A stretch of DNA of 49,155 nucleotides from Deltaproteobacteria bacterium (GTDB lineage Bacteria > Desulfobacterota_D > UBA1144 > Nemesobacterales > Nemesobacteraceae), in the NCBI GenBank assembly GCA_029262295.1, contig JAJCZR010000076.1, forward strand, positions 1-49,155, written 5' to 3'. A program made the position numbers and the translations under genes. Of this stretch, positions 25,581-34,675 are shown piece by piece. How positions within the stretch are numbered: position 1 is the first letter of the stretch; every line of letters begins with the position of its first letter. Under the pieces are notes generated by a model. It had not been told where the DNA came from, searched no databases, and was given only the letters and a program-made list of their open reading frames with translations.

Positions 25581-26249
25581 CTATTCAACAAAAATTGTTC
25601 CCCTGTAACCATGGCGTTTTAAGTGCTGGGAAAGATCTTCTGCCTGGCTCCTTTTGGAGAACATGCCCACCCTCACCCTGTAGTAGGTATTACCCCTGAA
25701 TTCAATTGGCTCAATTCTGGCATAATCACTGGCCACGCTGTTTATATCCTTTTTTACACTCTCAGCATTTACCTTACTGCTAAATGAACCAACCTGCACA
25801 GTATATAATGCTTTAAAGAGACTTGTTGATCTTTTTGAGGGCGTGGAAAGCACTTCCACTTTTACCTTTGCAGTACCGGTTTTCACCATACCAATTGATT
25901 TTGCAGATTTATAGGAAAGATCTATTATTCTTCCACCAACAAATGGGCCTCTATCATTAATCTTCACAACAACATCTTTTCCATTTTGAAGGTTCGTAAC
26001 CCTCGCAATAGTATCAAACGGCAGGGTTTTATGTGCTGCGGTGTAAGCGTTTTTATTAAATCTTTCCCCACTGGCTGTTTTATTTTTGTGTTCTTTATCC
26101 CCATACCATGAGGCCTCACCTATTTGCGTGGAGCCATCTATAACAATTCCTTTATCTCTTCTTGAAAGCGAATCATCAGGACTCGAAAATATCCCACAGG
26201 AAAGACTAAAACAAATTGTTGATAAGAGAAAAATCTTTAACCAGGACAT
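25581..26249 (-). CDS. rlpA: Septal ring lytic transglycosylase-type lipoprotein RlpA
   Basis: RlpA cleaves denuded peptidoglycan in the periplasm and is drawn to septa by a SPOR domain. The signal peptide ends in the lipobox SLSC (Cys18). The double-psi beta-barrel domain (about 40-130) has GEASWYG, ASGERFNKNAYTAAHKTLPF and VVKINDRGPFVGGRIIDLS, including the Glu, His and Asp expected of the active form. A SPOR domain follows (LYTVQVGSFSSKVNAESVKK to the C-terminus). It is upstream of panB. Confidence 0.93.
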   Translation of the reverse strand: MSWLKIFLLSTICFSLSCGIFSSPDDSLSRRDKGIVIDGSTQIGEASWYGDKEHKNKTASGERFNKNAYTAAHKTLPFDTIARVTNLQNGKDVVVKINDRGPFVGGRIIDLSYKSAKSIGMVKTGTAKVKVEVLSTPSKRSTSLFKALYTVQVGSFSSKVNAESVKKDINSVASDYARIEPIEFRGNTYYRVRVGMFSKRSQAEDLSQHLKRHGYRGTIFVE

Positions 26250-26358
26250 AAGTTTATTGTAACATGAATTCTTACTCCGTAGTAAAGGATTTTATTCAAG
26301 GTAATTTGCAATTCTCGCAATAACCCTAAGAACTAAAATCTAAAAACTATCAGCTCCC

Positions 26359-26386
26359 TTGCGATTGTCTGTAGTTAGAATAAAAT
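26359..26386 (+). promoter_or_regulatory. Possible promoter for alaC
   Basis: TTGCGA (26359-26364), 16 bp, TAAAAT (26381-26386), with the ATG at 26423. Both elements deviate slightly from consensus but spacing and position are right. Confidence 0.45.
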
Positions 26387-26414
26387 ACTTTTTTTATAAC
26401 TTAAAAAAAGTATT
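26384..26414 (+). promoter_or_regulatory. Perfect AT-rich inverted repeat ahead of alaC
   Basis: A 12-bp perfect stem, AATACTTTTTTT at 26384-26395 and AAAAAAAGTATT at 26403-26414, with a 7-base loop, ends 8 bases before the alaC ATG. It covers the predicted start of transcription, so it may act as a DNA operator or as a partial leader hairpin near the ribosome binding site. Confidence 0.6.
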
Positions 26415-26422
26415 GAGAAGCC

Positions 26423-27604
26423 ATGAGCAAATCTGAAGATTTTTCTTTAATCAAAAGACTCCCTCCCTATGTTTTAAGTGTTGTAAACGAACTTAAATAT
26501 AAGGAGCGGGCAAAAGGTGAGGATATAATTGATCTTGGAATGGGGAACCCTGATCAACCTACCCCTGCGCATATTGTTGATAAACTTAAAGAAGCGGTGG
26601 ACAACCCCAGAAACCACAGATACTCCTCATCCGCAGGAATTCCAAAATTAAGGCTTGCAATAGCAAACTGGTATAAGCGGAATTACAATGTAGAACTTGA
26701 TCCCGACAGCGAAGCAGTTGTCACCATTGGGTCAAAAGAGGGTATTTCCCATTTAATGCTCTCCATTCTTTCACCTGGAGATTCAGTTGTGGTGCCAAAC
26801 CCTGCTTATCCAATCCATATTTACTCTGTAATTATTGCCAGAGGAGATATTCAAAATGTTTCTCTAAGCAATAATGAAGAAGATCTGATAGAGTCTATTG
26901 AAAAAACAATAAAAGAAGTATGGCCTAAACCCAAAGTCCTTTTAATATCTTTTCCCAACAACCCTACAACTCAGGTCGTAGACTTAAACTTTTTTGAAAA
27001 GATAGTTGACCTGGCAAAAGAAGCCGGATTAATAGTTGTTCATGACCTTGCCTATGCCGATCTTTGTTACGACGGCTATAAAGCACCCAGCCTTCTTCAG
27101 GTACCGGGGGCAAAAGATGTGGGTGTTGAGTTTTATACACTTTCAAAAAGCTACAATATGCCAGGCTGGCGAGTTGGTTTTATGGTGGGAAACAAAAAGA
27201 TTATTGAATCCCTAAGAAGAATAAAAAGCTATTTGGACTATGGGATTTTTCAACCAATCCAGATAGCATCGATACTTGCACTCGATGGCCCTCAAAACTG
27301 TGTTGAAGATATTAGAAACCTTTATAAATTGAGAAGGGATAAATTGATTGAATCTTTCTCAAGGGCTGGGTGGAAAATACCAAAGCCAAAAGCCACAATG
27401 TTCGTGTGGGCAGAAATACCAGATGAGTTTAAGGAAATAGGTTCTCTCGAATTTTCCAAACTACTTATAAAAGAATCGAAAGTGGCGGTATCACCTGGAA
27501 TTGGTTTTGGCAATTATGGAGAAGGTTTTGTAAGGCTGGCGCTTGTTGAAAATGAAAATAGGATACTGCAAGCGGCAAGAGGAATTAAAAAGCTTTTAAG
27601 ATAA
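26423..27604 (+). CDS. alaC: Alanine transaminase (AlaC-type class I/II aminotransferase)
   Basis: PLP enzyme moving the amino group between alanine and 2-oxoglutarate. It starts [20 protein letters not shown] with the AlaC-type [20 protein letters not shown], then [32 protein letters not shown] and [16 protein letters not shown]. The PLP Lys lies in [17 protein letters not shown] and the carboxylate-binding Arg in FVRLALVEN. The length of 393 is usual. E. coli AlaC matches in order and wording of motifs, though LL-diaminopimelate aminotransferase relatives are close. It is divergent from rlpA. Confidence 0.85.
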   Translation: MSKSEDFSLIKRLPPYVLSVVNELKYKERAKGEDIIDLGMGNPDQPTPAHIVDKLKEAVDNPRNHRYSSSAGIPKLRLAIANWYKRNYNVELDPDSEAVVTIGSKEGISHLMLSILSPGDSVVVPNPAYPIHIYSVIIARGDIQNVSLSNNEEDLIESIEKTIKEVWPKPKVLLISFPNNPTTQVVDLNFFEKIVDLAKEAGLIVVHDLAYADLCYDGYKAPSLLQVPGAKDVGVEFYTLSKSYNMPGWRVGFMVGNKKIIESLRRIKSYLDYGIFQPIQIASILALDGPQNCVEDIRNLYKLRRDKLIESFSRAGWKIPKPKATMFVWAEIPDEFKEIGSLEFSKLLIKESKVAVSPGIGFGNYGEGFVRLALVENENRILQAARGIKKLLR

Positions 27605-27607
27605 AAA

Positions 27608-29419
27608 CTAAAATGCCTGTCCGATACTTACAAACACCTGAAGCCTGTTAAGCTCATCAACAGGGTTAAGTGCATAGCCAAGATCAAGTCTTACTGGGCC
27701 AACAATTGTATTGTATCTCACGCCTGTCCCTACTGCATATCTAATATCATCAAATTGATAATCAAAACTTTCTGAATAGACATTTCCATAATCAAAGAAA
27801 AGCACTCCACCTATTTTCTTTACTACTGGAAACCTTGCTTCCAGGTTCCCGACAAGTATTGAATTGCCCCCGAGAGGATCTTCATCATCATCCAGTGGCC
27901 CTAACCTTTGAAAAGGAAAACCCCTCATGCTCGTGCTCCCACCTGCAAAAAACCTTCTGAATACAGGCACTTCAAAGTCCTCTGTGGAAGCAAATGGTTG
28001 TATTGCACCCACTTGAAACCTTTTGGCAAAAACAAGGTTTTTATATTTTTTATAGGTTCTAAATTCAACAATTGATTTAATATAACTTTCATCCGATATT
28101 AACGATGCAAAGGATGACTCAACAAATGCTGATGCAAAAAAACCTTCTGTAGGGTCAACAAAATTATCTGTTGAATCGTAACGAAGTCCACCATTAAAAA
28201 GAAAAAGGGTCACATCTTCCTGACTTGTGACTAAAGGTGTGGAATCTGCTTCAGAGTTGATTTGGGCAAAGATGAGGTTTGTAGCAATATAAGAACTTAA
28301 AAAGCTGTTAATATTCCTTGAAAAACGAAGCTCTGAATCCACACTTTCACCTACAAAACCAGGAAGATCATTTCTTTCCAGGTTCACACTTCCCCTGAGC
28401 TCATTTCCTCTTCCAAGAAAATATGGCTGCCTTAGTACTATCTGCAAGTTTTGGGTAATAAAAGAAACCTTGCTACCTATCTCAAGTGTTCTTGCACCAC
28501 CCAAAAAGTTTCTCTGACTAAAAGACACCTGTCCCCTTACTATATCTTCAGTACCAGCGCCCACACCAAGCCTTACAGTCCGCAGTTTTCTCTCATTAAG
28601 AGTGTATATTGTCTTTACTCTTAGGTTTTCATCATCAAATTCGGTGTCAATTATCACAGATTTAAAAAAACTGAGTTTAAATATGTTTTCCTGTGAATTT
28701 GAAATACCCCTTAAACTAAATTGATCGCCCTCTTTATAAGTGATTTCCCTTGTAATAAGATATAAATCAATATCAGATACTCCCTCAATCACTATTTCAC
28801 CAAAGGTATATTTACTTCCCGGCTCAATCAGGAAAGTGGCTTTTGCCTCTTTCTCTCTCCTGCTTATTGTTGCTTCTGCTTTAACATTTGCATTTGGATA
28901 ACCTTTATTTGCCAGAAATTCACTCACGGCTGTCTTGGATTTTTCGTAATTTACAACAGAGAATATCTCACCCAACTTTATTGGTAAAAGCTTCACAATC
29001 TCACTTTCAATTTCTGCTTCATATCCTTCAGGAATCTGGATAACCAGATCTTTTAATATTATTGGCTCCCTCTCGTCCACAACAATTAAAATTTCAACTG
29101 AAGTTAACTTATCGTTAAACTTGAGTTCATAATCAATGTTAGAACTGTAATAACCGGAACGCTCAAGAAGGTCTTTGATTCTCAGTAAATCATCTTTAAG
29201 GGTCCTTTCATCAAATTCAGGATTCTTTACCCAGGGCTTTATTGAAGGGAATTTAGTGGCCATCGAATTTTTGACCTGCTCAAGGGATAATGCCATTATC
29301 CCTTCTATCTTTATTTTCTTTATTTCAATACTGCTTGTTTCTTCTTCAGCAAAAAGAAAATTTGAAAATGTAAGGTTTGACAATAAAATTAATAAGGCTA
29401 ATTTGAAAAAAATCTTCAT
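27608..29419 (-). CDS. tamA: Omp85-family outer membrane protein, TamA-like
   Basis: 603 residues with a signal peptide (to about residue 24), three POTRA-like repeats (about 30-270) and a C-terminal 16-strand barrel (about 290-603). The Omp85 signature RGF is in STSMRGFPFQRLGPL near 480, followed by GNLEARFPV and VGPVRLDLGYALNP, and the last residues GQAF suit a beta-signal. Three POTRAs and the size agree with TamA, which inserts autotransporters with TamB; BamA has five POTRAs and is about 200 residues longer. TamB is not adjacent. It converges on alaC. Confidence 0.85.
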   Translation of the reverse strand: MKIFFKLALLILLSNLTFSNFLFAEEETSSIEIKKIKIEGIMALSLEQVKNSMATKFPSIKPWVKNPEFDERTLKDDLLRIKDLLERSGYYSSNIDYELKFNDKLTSVEILIVVDEREPIILKDLVIQIPEGYEAEIESEIVKLLPIKLGEIFSVVNYEKSKTAVSEFLANKGYPNANVKAEATISRREKEAKATFLIEPGSKYTFGEIVIEGVSDIDLYLITREITYKEGDQFSLRGISNSQENIFKLSFFKSVIIDTEFDDENLRVKTIYTLNERKLRTVRLGVGAGTEDIVRGQVSFSQRNFLGGARTLEIGSKVSFITQNLQIVLRQPYFLGRGNELRGSVNLERNDLPGFVGESVDSELRFSRNINSFLSSYIATNLIFAQINSEADSTPLVTSQEDVTLFLFNGGLRYDSTDNFVDPTEGFFASAFVESSFASLISDESYIKSIVEFRTYKKYKNLVFAKRFQVGAIQPFASTEDFEVPVFRRFFAGGSTSMRGFPFQRLGPLDDDEDPLGGNSILVGNLEARFPVVKKIGGVLFFDYGNVYSESFDYQFDDIRYAVGTGVRYNTIVGPVRLDLGYALNPVDELNRLQVFVSIGQAF

Positions 29420-29493
29420 TTACTAAAAATTTCTTTAGATTTATAGTGGAATATTGGTGATTTTAATAATATAATCTTAACTATAATAACATT

Positions 29494-29919
29494 ATGCACA
29501 GAATACTTTTACAATTTTTAATACTATTTACAAATTTTTTCCTTATTTGCAATTACAGCTTTGCATCAAGCTGGAAATATCTTGGCTATGCAAATGTTGA
29601 AAGTGGGGAAATTTTCTATGTTTTTGTTGATAAAAAAAATTCAAAATTATCCGGGAATGAAAAAAATATCTTTGAAAAACACGTGTTCAACAACTCTCAA
29701 AAAATTGCCGGAGACAAAGATTATATGTCAATTGAAATTGAAAGGATATTAAATTGCAACGAAAAGAAAATACTCACCTCTAAAGTAAATATGTTTGATA
29801 GTAATGGTAATTCTGTTGCAACATTTACTCAAACTGACAAAAATCTATATACAAAAATTTTAAATAAAAATGATGTTAATTACTCTATCTTTAAGGAATT
29901 TTGTGACAATAAACCTTAG
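29494..29919 (+). CDS. Exported protein, surface-adhesin E-like fold
   Basis: 141 residues with a signal peptide (cleavage probably after YSFA, about residue 24). The mature part starts SWKYLGYANVESGEIFYVFV and has two Cys, in RILNCNEKK and KEFCDNKP, that could form a disulphide. This order of short beta strands and Cys is like the Adhesin_E family (inference from pattern). It is divergent from tamA and followed 23 bp later by a small membrane protein. Confidence 0.6.
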   Translation: MHRILLQFLILFTNFFLICNYSFASSWKYLGYANVESGEIFYVFVDKKNSKLSGNEKNIFEKHVFNNSQKIAGDKDYMSIEIERILNCNEKKILTSKVNMFDSNGNSVATFTQTDKNLYTKILNKNDVNYSIFKEFCDNKP

Positions 29920-29942
29920 ACACTTTACCAATTAAGATATAA

Positions 29943-30257
29943 ATGAGCGAATTCTTGTTTTTGGTATCAATCCTATTAGGTTTTCTTATCGGGACATTGC
30001 TAATTGGAAACCTTTTTTATTTCTTCTTTGTAGATCTTCCAAATATTATAAAGATAAAACTAAATGGTGAACTCAGCAATCCAATACAATCTTCTTTAAA
30101 AATAGTGGTTCCAATTATAATATGGATAGGTGTCTCAATTCTTACTCTCTATTTAATATCAAACTACTTTAGTTCTTATCTAAAGCTTTTTTATTGTGGG
30201 GCTGCAATATCTTTGGTATTCAATATAAATACAGTATTTAAATTTAACAAATCATGA
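29943..30257 (+). CDS. Small membrane protein
   Basis: 104 residues with three strong hydrophobic segments (about 4-32, 50-72 and 77-96). FYFFFVDLPNIIKIKL forms the first cytoplasmic or periplasmic loop. No recognised family. It abuts the convergent gene at 30258, sharing no terminator. Confidence 0.55.
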   Translation: MSEFLFLVSILLGFLIGTLLIGNLFYFFFVDLPNIIKIKLNGELSNPIQSSLKIVVPIIIWIGVSILTLYLISNYFSSYLKLFYCGAAISLVFNINTVFKFNKS

Positions 30258-30869
30258 TCATCTGCCATATTTGGGTTTGGAATAATCTCCATCAATAAAT
30301 GTTTTCTTCGCGGGATCTTCGAATTCCCCATAAAGTTTTTTATCAATCTCTTTTTTTATTTTTTTGGCCATCATAGGTTCATTTATAAACTCAAGTTTTA
30401 AAGAGTTGTTTTTTTCATTTGAATTGAGAAGAATTTTTGTGCTGGGCGTACTCCAGGTTAAAAGTTGATAGGAGAGCATTTTTTCCTGGCCCTGTGCTTC
30501 ACCAAATTCATTTTTAATATTATCCACATATATTTCTTTTGCTTTGTTCATTTTGTATTCGTCATCAAACTTAAAGAACAGTGCGCTTGACATTAACTTA
30601 TTCTTGTAAAATTCAAGACGGGTTTCACTATGCACAGCATCTACATCATGGCTGTCTGTTAATTGTCCGTTTACAATAAGTCTTCTTATATACTTTGTTT
30701 GCTCTTCATCTTTTAAGATCAGAATATCGTTTGCTTCAATCATCTTTTCCACATCTTTTTTTGATGTGCCAAATTCCACGCCCAAAGGTTTATTCAAATC
30801 AGTGGAATTTGCAGTAATTACAGCAAATATAAAAATAAAAAAAGAAAGGAAAAAATTTCTTGAAAACAT
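30258..30869 (-). CDS. Exported protein of unknown function
   Basis: 203 residues with a signal peptide (about 1-22, cleavage near ANS-TD). The mature part starts LNKPLGVEFGTSKKDVEKMI, a short motif seen in many small periplasmic proteins where a conserved G-x-S/T region precedes a two-layer alpha/beta fold, but the family is not recognised. The C-terminus is charged (DPAKKTFIDGDYSKPKYGR). GAGGTG lies before the ATG. It converges with the small membrane gene and diverges from the pseudogene at 30957. Confidence 0.65.
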   Translation of the reverse strand: MFSRNFFLSFFIFIFAVITANSTDLNKPLGVEFGTSKKDVEKMIEANDILILKDEEQTKYIRRLIVNGQLTDSHDVDAVHSETRLEFYKNKLMSSALFFKFDDEYKMNKAKEIYVDNIKNEFGEAQGQEKMLSYQLLTWSTPSTKILLNSNEKNNSLKLEFINEPMMAKKIKKEIDKKLYGEFEDPAKKTFIDGDYSKPKYGR

Positions 30870-30956
30870 TTATTTGCACCTCATAAAAAAATTTCAATAT
30901 TTGAATTGGATATAATTATAATCAAAAAAAGAGGCTCTTAAAAACTTTTTCTCATT

Positions 30957-31436
30957 ATGAAAACTATTATAGGGGTAATAGGATCGGCAAAATTTGATAA
31001 TTTATTGTGTAAAAATGCAGAAGAAGTGGAAAAACTTATTCAGTGATGAACTGTATATTGGTCTGTGGGAGCTATGAAGGTATTATGGAGGCTTCATCCA
31101 AAGGGGCAAAATCCTAAGGCGGTACAATAATTGGCATACTCCCTTGGAAAGATGGCAAATATGTTGATATCTGTGAGCCCAAAGGGCTTGGAGAAGCCAG
31201 AAATATTATAGTAGTAAATTCAAGCCATGAATTGATTGCAATAGAAGGGGTTTTTGGTACATTATCAGAAATACCTTTTGCCCAAAAGTCAGATATTCCA
31301 ATTATTAGGTTTAAACTCCTGAGATGTGTCGGATAAAATAATAAAGTGTGAGAATCCTGAACAAGCTGTTAATACTGCATTTGATTTTGCCACTGCTAAT
31401 TGGCGCAACCGGATGCAGCATAAAAAAAACAGCTAA
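30957..31436 (+). pseudogene. Decayed TIGR00725/LOG-like Rossmann-fold gene
   Basis: Three frames together give a TIGR00725-like protein: IIGVIGSAKFDN, then NCILVCGSYEGIMEASSKGA, GGTIIGILPWKDGKYVDI, KGLGEARNIIVVNSSHELIA and FGTLSEIPFAQK, then KIIKCENPEQAVNTAFDFA. Four lesions are seen: a one-base loss near 31043 (stop at 31044), an in-frame TAA at 31115-31117, an extra T near 31303-31308, and TGA at 31320-31322 where Trp is expected. The last 89 bases overlap the start of the LysM/M23 gene in another frame. Neighbouring genes have no such breaks, so decay is more likely than poor sequence. Confidence 0.88.
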
Positions 31437-32052
31437 AAAACCAAAATTAAGATATGCATCAAAATCACAACTGAAAAGTTGTGTTAATCATACTTATAAT
31501 TCTCGTGAACCCCTTGTTCGTCATAAACTCAAACAAGGTGAAACGGTATTCAGGTTATCAAAAATTTATGGCACCACAGTTGATGAAATAGTAAATCTCA
31601 ACCAGATTCAAGACATTGAAGATATACCTATTGGAACAACTCTTTTAATTGAAAGCTCAGTTAACATCTCAAATTTTTTATGGCCACTAAGTGGTAAAAC
31701 AACTTCAAGGTTTGGCATGAGAAGAGGAAGGCCTCACAATGGAATTGATATTGCAGCAAGAAAAGGAACAAAAATTAGGGCCACATCTGATGGGGTGGTA
31801 ATTTTAAGCGGAAACAATGTAGATGGATTTAGAGGATATGGTAAGTTAATTGTGCTCCAACACAATGAAGAATTAATCTCTCTTTATGCGCATAACAACA
31901 AAAACCATGTTTCATATGGAGAGTGCATAAAAAGAAACGAAATCATTGGAGAAGTGGGTTCCACAGGAAGATCAACCGGGCCACATCTTCATTTTGAAAT
32001 TAGAAAAAACAGAAAACCCGTTGATCCATATATTTTCTTGAAACAGGAGTAA
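31348..32052 (+). CDS. LysM/M23 peptidase-domain lipoprotein (NlpD-like)
   Basis: 234 residues. Signal peptide with lipobox GATGC (Cys23). A LysM domain (about 58-102: RHKLKQGETVFRLSKIYGTT) binds peptidoglycan, and an M23 domain (about 110-230) has TSRFGMRRGRPHNGIDIAA, YGKLIVLQHN, SLYAHNN and GPHLHFEI. The HxxD and HxH metal residues seem present, so it may be a true endopeptidase or an amidase activator like NlpD. The GTG at 31348 is the only start allowed: an in-frame TAA lies two codons upstream. Its first 89 bases also encode the C-terminus of the decayed TIGR00725-like gene. apt follows by 3 bp. Confidence 0.88.
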   Translation: MRILNKLLILHLILPLLIGATGCSIKKTAKKPKLRYASKSQLKSCVNHTYNSREPLVRHKLKQGETVFRLSKIYGTTVDEIVNLNQIQDIEDIPIGTTLLIESSVNISNFLWPLSGKTTSRFGMRRGRPHNGIDIAARKGTKIRATSDGVVILSGNNVDGFRGYGKLIVLQHNEELISLYAHNNKNHVSYGECIKRNEIIGEVGSTGRSTGPHLHFEIRKNRKPVDPYIFLKQE

Positions 32053-32055
32053 GAA

Positions 32056-32577
32056 ATGTCTGATATTAAAAAATATATAAGAGATATTCCCGATTTTCCA
32101 AAAGAGGGGATAATATTTCATGATATAACCCCGCTTCTGCAGAATGCCAATGCATTTCAAAAATCGATTGATATGATGGCTGAAATATTAAAAGATAAAA
32201 AAATCACTTCGCTGGTTGGAATTGAATCAAGGGGATTTATTTTTGCCTCTGCCCTTTCAATGAAGCTTGATACTGGCCTTGTGGTTATAAGAAAACCCGG
32301 AAAACTCCCATCCGTTACTATAGATGCATCCTATGATCTCGAATATGGCAAAGATACACTTGAAATCCATAAAGATGCTATTAATGAGGGTAGTAATGTT
32401 GTAATTGTGGACGACCTTCTTGCAACCGGTGGCACAGCAGGTGCTGCAGGAAAACTAATTGAAGAGCTTGGTGGAAAGATTGAAGGATATATGTTTTTAA
32501 TAGAATTAACTGAACTTAAAGGTGCATACAAGCTTAAACCCTCGGATGTATATTCAGTACTTAAGTTCCCTGTTTAG
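32056..32577 (+). CDS. apt: Adenine phosphoribosyltransferase
   Basis: Salvages adenine to AMP with PRPP. The motifs IRDIPDFPKEGIIFHDITPL, ESRGFIFASALSMKL, VVIRKPGKLPSVT and the PRPP loop VVIVDDLLATGGTAGAAGKL are all present. 173 residues is the standard length. It lies 3 bp from the peptidase gene and from aroB, so these share a transcript. Confidence 0.97.
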   Translation: MSDIKKYIRDIPDFPKEGIIFHDITPLLQNANAFQKSIDMMAEILKDKKITSLVGIESRGFIFASALSMKLDTGLVVIRKPGKLPSVTIDASYDLEYGKDTLEIHKDAINEGSNVVIVDDLLATGGTAGAAGKLIEELGGKIEGYMFLIELTELKGAYKLKPSDVYSVLKFPV

Positions 32578-32580
32578 GAT

Positions 32581-33681
32581 ATGGATAAAATAAGGGTAAA
32601 CCTAAAAAGAATGATCGATGATTCCTACGACATTATTATTGGAAAAGGAATTATTAAAACTATTTCCGAGGCACTTGCAAAGGAAAATATCGCTTATTCC
32701 TATGCTGTAATTACAGACTCAAATGTGGAAGGGCTGTATGGTAAAAACTTATATGAAAAACTTAGATCCACTTTTGATAAAGTAGATTTAATATCATTTC
32801 CTGCGGGTGAGCAAAGCAAAAACCGTGAAATAAAATCCTATATTGAAGACCATATGCTTACCTCTGGTTTTGCAAGGGATTCTGCAATAATTGCAATAGG
32901 GGGCGGCGTTGTTGGTGATATTGCAGGTTATGTTGCAGCAACCTATACAAGAGGGATTCCTTATATTCAAGTGCCAACAAGCCTTGTTGCTTGCGTGGAT
33001 AGCTCAATAGGCGGAAAGACAGCAATTGATACAAAACATGGGAAAAACCTGATTGGCTCATTTCATCAACCAAAGGCCGTTTTTATTGATATTGAAACAT
33101 TAAAAACCTTAAATACAAAACAGATAAATGAAGGCCTTGCCGAAGTTATTAAATACGGCGTAATTGAAGATAAAAACTTTTTTGAGTACCTGGAAGACAA
33201 TATCCACAAAGTTTATGAGTTTCAGGATGAAACAGTTTTTCACATAGTTAAAACCAGCTGCAAGATAAAATCTGAAGTGGTAGAAAAAGATGAAAAAGAG
33301 TCTAACCTTAGAAAGATTTTAAACTTTGGGCACACTGTTGGCCACGCCATTGAGCAGCTGTCCGACTATAAAATTTCCCATGGTGAAGCAATATCAAGGG
33401 GGATGGTATTTGAAGGTAAGATTGCTTTACAAATAACAGGCTGGAACAAGGATAATCAGAAAAGGTTAATACAACTATTTGAGAAAGCTGGATTACCAAC
33501 TGATCTTCCAGTCTATATGAATACAAATAAAATTATTGAAGTAATGAAACTAGATAAAAAAGCCAGGGAAGGTAAGATCGAAATGTCTTTACCAAAGAAT
33601 ATTGGAGAGATGTTTACCACAAATAAGAGCTATGGAATCAGTGTTTCGGATGAATTGATTAAATCAGCTTTGGGGCAATGA
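32581..33681 (+). CDS. aroB: 3-dehydroquinate synthase
   Basis: Second step of the shikimate pathway, from DAHP to 3-dehydroquinate, needing NAD and a divalent metal. Motifs: AIIAIGGGVVGDIAGYVAAT, GIPYIQVPTSLVACVDSSIG, KTAIDTKHGKNLIGSFHQP, and the metal ligands in RKILNFGHTVGHAIEQ and ISHGEAISRGM. 366 residues. The DAHP synthase that feeds it is 1.7 kb downstream but under its own promoter. Confidence 0.97.
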   Translation: MDKIRVNLKRMIDDSYDIIIGKGIIKTISEALAKENIAYSYAVITDSNVEGLYGKNLYEKLRSTFDKVDLISFPAGEQSKNREIKSYIEDHMLTSGFARDSAIIAIGGGVVGDIAGYVAATYTRGIPYIQVPTSLVACVDSSIGGKTAIDTKHGKNLIGSFHQPKAVFIDIETLKTLNTKQINEGLAEVIKYGVIEDKNFFEYLEDNIHKVYEFQDETVFHIVKTSCKIKSEVVEKDEKESNLRKILNFGHTVGHAIEQLSDYKISHGEAISRGMVFEGKIALQITGWNKDNQKRLIQLFEKAGLPTDLPVYMNTNKIIEVMKLDKKAREGKIEMSLPKNIGEMFTTNKSYGISVSDELIKSALGQ

Positions 33682-33739
33682 CTTTCTATGTCTTATTTTA
33701 AATCGTTTAAAGATAAGCAAGATACTTACTTAATAAAAA

Positions 33740-34354
33740 ATGCTTGACCAAATTAATCCCGTTTTAGATCCATCTGCTTTTTTACTTCCAGTTTCACCAA
33801 ATTTTATTTTTGAAAATAATAAACCGACAGCTCTTGAAATTGGTTTTGGAGAAGGTGAATTTATCACCCATCTCTCTTCGAATAAGCTTGATTGGAACTT
33901 TATAGGAATTGAAATAAAAAGAGGGCGTTTCAAAAAAGCAGTTAATAAAGCAAATACGCTTGCGTTACAAAATTTAAAGCTAGTAAATATTGAAGCTAAA
34001 ATTGCTTTGAAACAGATATTTGAGAGAAACTCATTTGACACTGTATATATAAATTTTCCAGATCCCTGGCCAAAAAACAAGCACTCAAAACACAGACTAT
34101 TTAACTACAATTTTATAAAATATCTATCCAAAGTAATAACTAATAGCGGCAGGGTAAAACTAAAAACTGATCATTATGATTATATTGCTAAAATAGTTAA
34201 TGAATTTGATAAAACCAAACTTTTTTCTAATAACTTTCAAAAAAATGGTTTTATAAGGGATAAAAGCAACAAATCTGAAACAAAATTTGAAGAAGAGTTT
34301 AAGGGAATAGGAAAAGAAATATATTTCACCACATTTACAAATTTATCTTATTGA
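33740..34354 (+). CDS. trmB: tRNA (guanine-N7-)-methyltransferase
   Basis: Methylates G46 of tRNA. The SAM-binding motif is ALEIGFGEGEFITHLS, followed by FIGIEIKRGRFKKAV, the family-specific YINFPDPWPKNKHSKHRLFN and LKTDHYDY. It is 204 residues, shorter than E. coli TrmB because the N-terminal extension is missing, which is common. Confidence 0.93.
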   Translation: MLDQINPVLDPSAFLLPVSPNFIFENNKPTALEIGFGEGEFITHLSSNKLDWNFIGIEIKRGRFKKAVNKANTLALQNLKLVNIEAKIALKQIFERNSFDTVYINFPDPWPKNKHSKHRLFNYNFIKYLSKVITNSGRVKLKTDHYDYIAKIVNEFDKTKLFSNNFQKNGFIRDKSNKSETKFEEEFKGIGKEIYFTTFTNLSY

Positions 34355-34382
34355 ATAATCTAATACTATTATGGAGGTCAAA

Positions 34383-34673
34383 ATGAATAAGTATTTATTT
34401 ATTGCACTGCTCGGATTAACCCTCAGTAGCTGTGCTGGTGGAGGAACGGGTACAGGTTATTTGTTTAATATAATATTTTTAATAATCCCTCTTTACTGGA
34501 TTGGATATTCTTTACTTAAAAAGACCGAAGATAACACAGATTCTCTATATGTAATTGAAGGGCAGCTTAAAAGGCTTATAGAAAGAGTTGACAAAATTGA
34601 AGATACAGCAAAAAAGCCTGTCCGTAAAAAAGCTGTTTCTACTAAAGCGAAAAAGACTAAAACGGATAAATAA
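34383..34673 (+). CDS. Small lipoprotein/membrane protein with basic tail
   Basis: The ATG at 34383 is preceded by GGAGG. 96 residues: signal with lipobox LSSC (Cys17), a glycine-rich stretch (GGGTGTG), one transmembrane helix (about 24-43), then a coiled-coil-like part (EGQLKRLIERVDKIED) and a Lys/Ala/Thr-rich tail ending at about residue 96. Not recognised. The tail resembles nucleic-acid or cell-wall binding tails by composition only. Confidence 0.55.
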   Translation: MNKYLFIALLGLTLSSCAGGGTGTGYLFNIIFLIIPLYWIGYSLLKKTEDNTDSLYVIEGQLKRLIERVDKIEDTAKKPVRKKAVSTKAKKTKTDK

Positions 34674-34675
34674 AG

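Noticed and set aside
31320-31322. TGA in place of Trp in the TIGR00725-like gene as a recoded or selenocysteine codon
   Set aside because: The gene has three other lesions, so decay explains the TGA better, and no selenocysteine element was seen.
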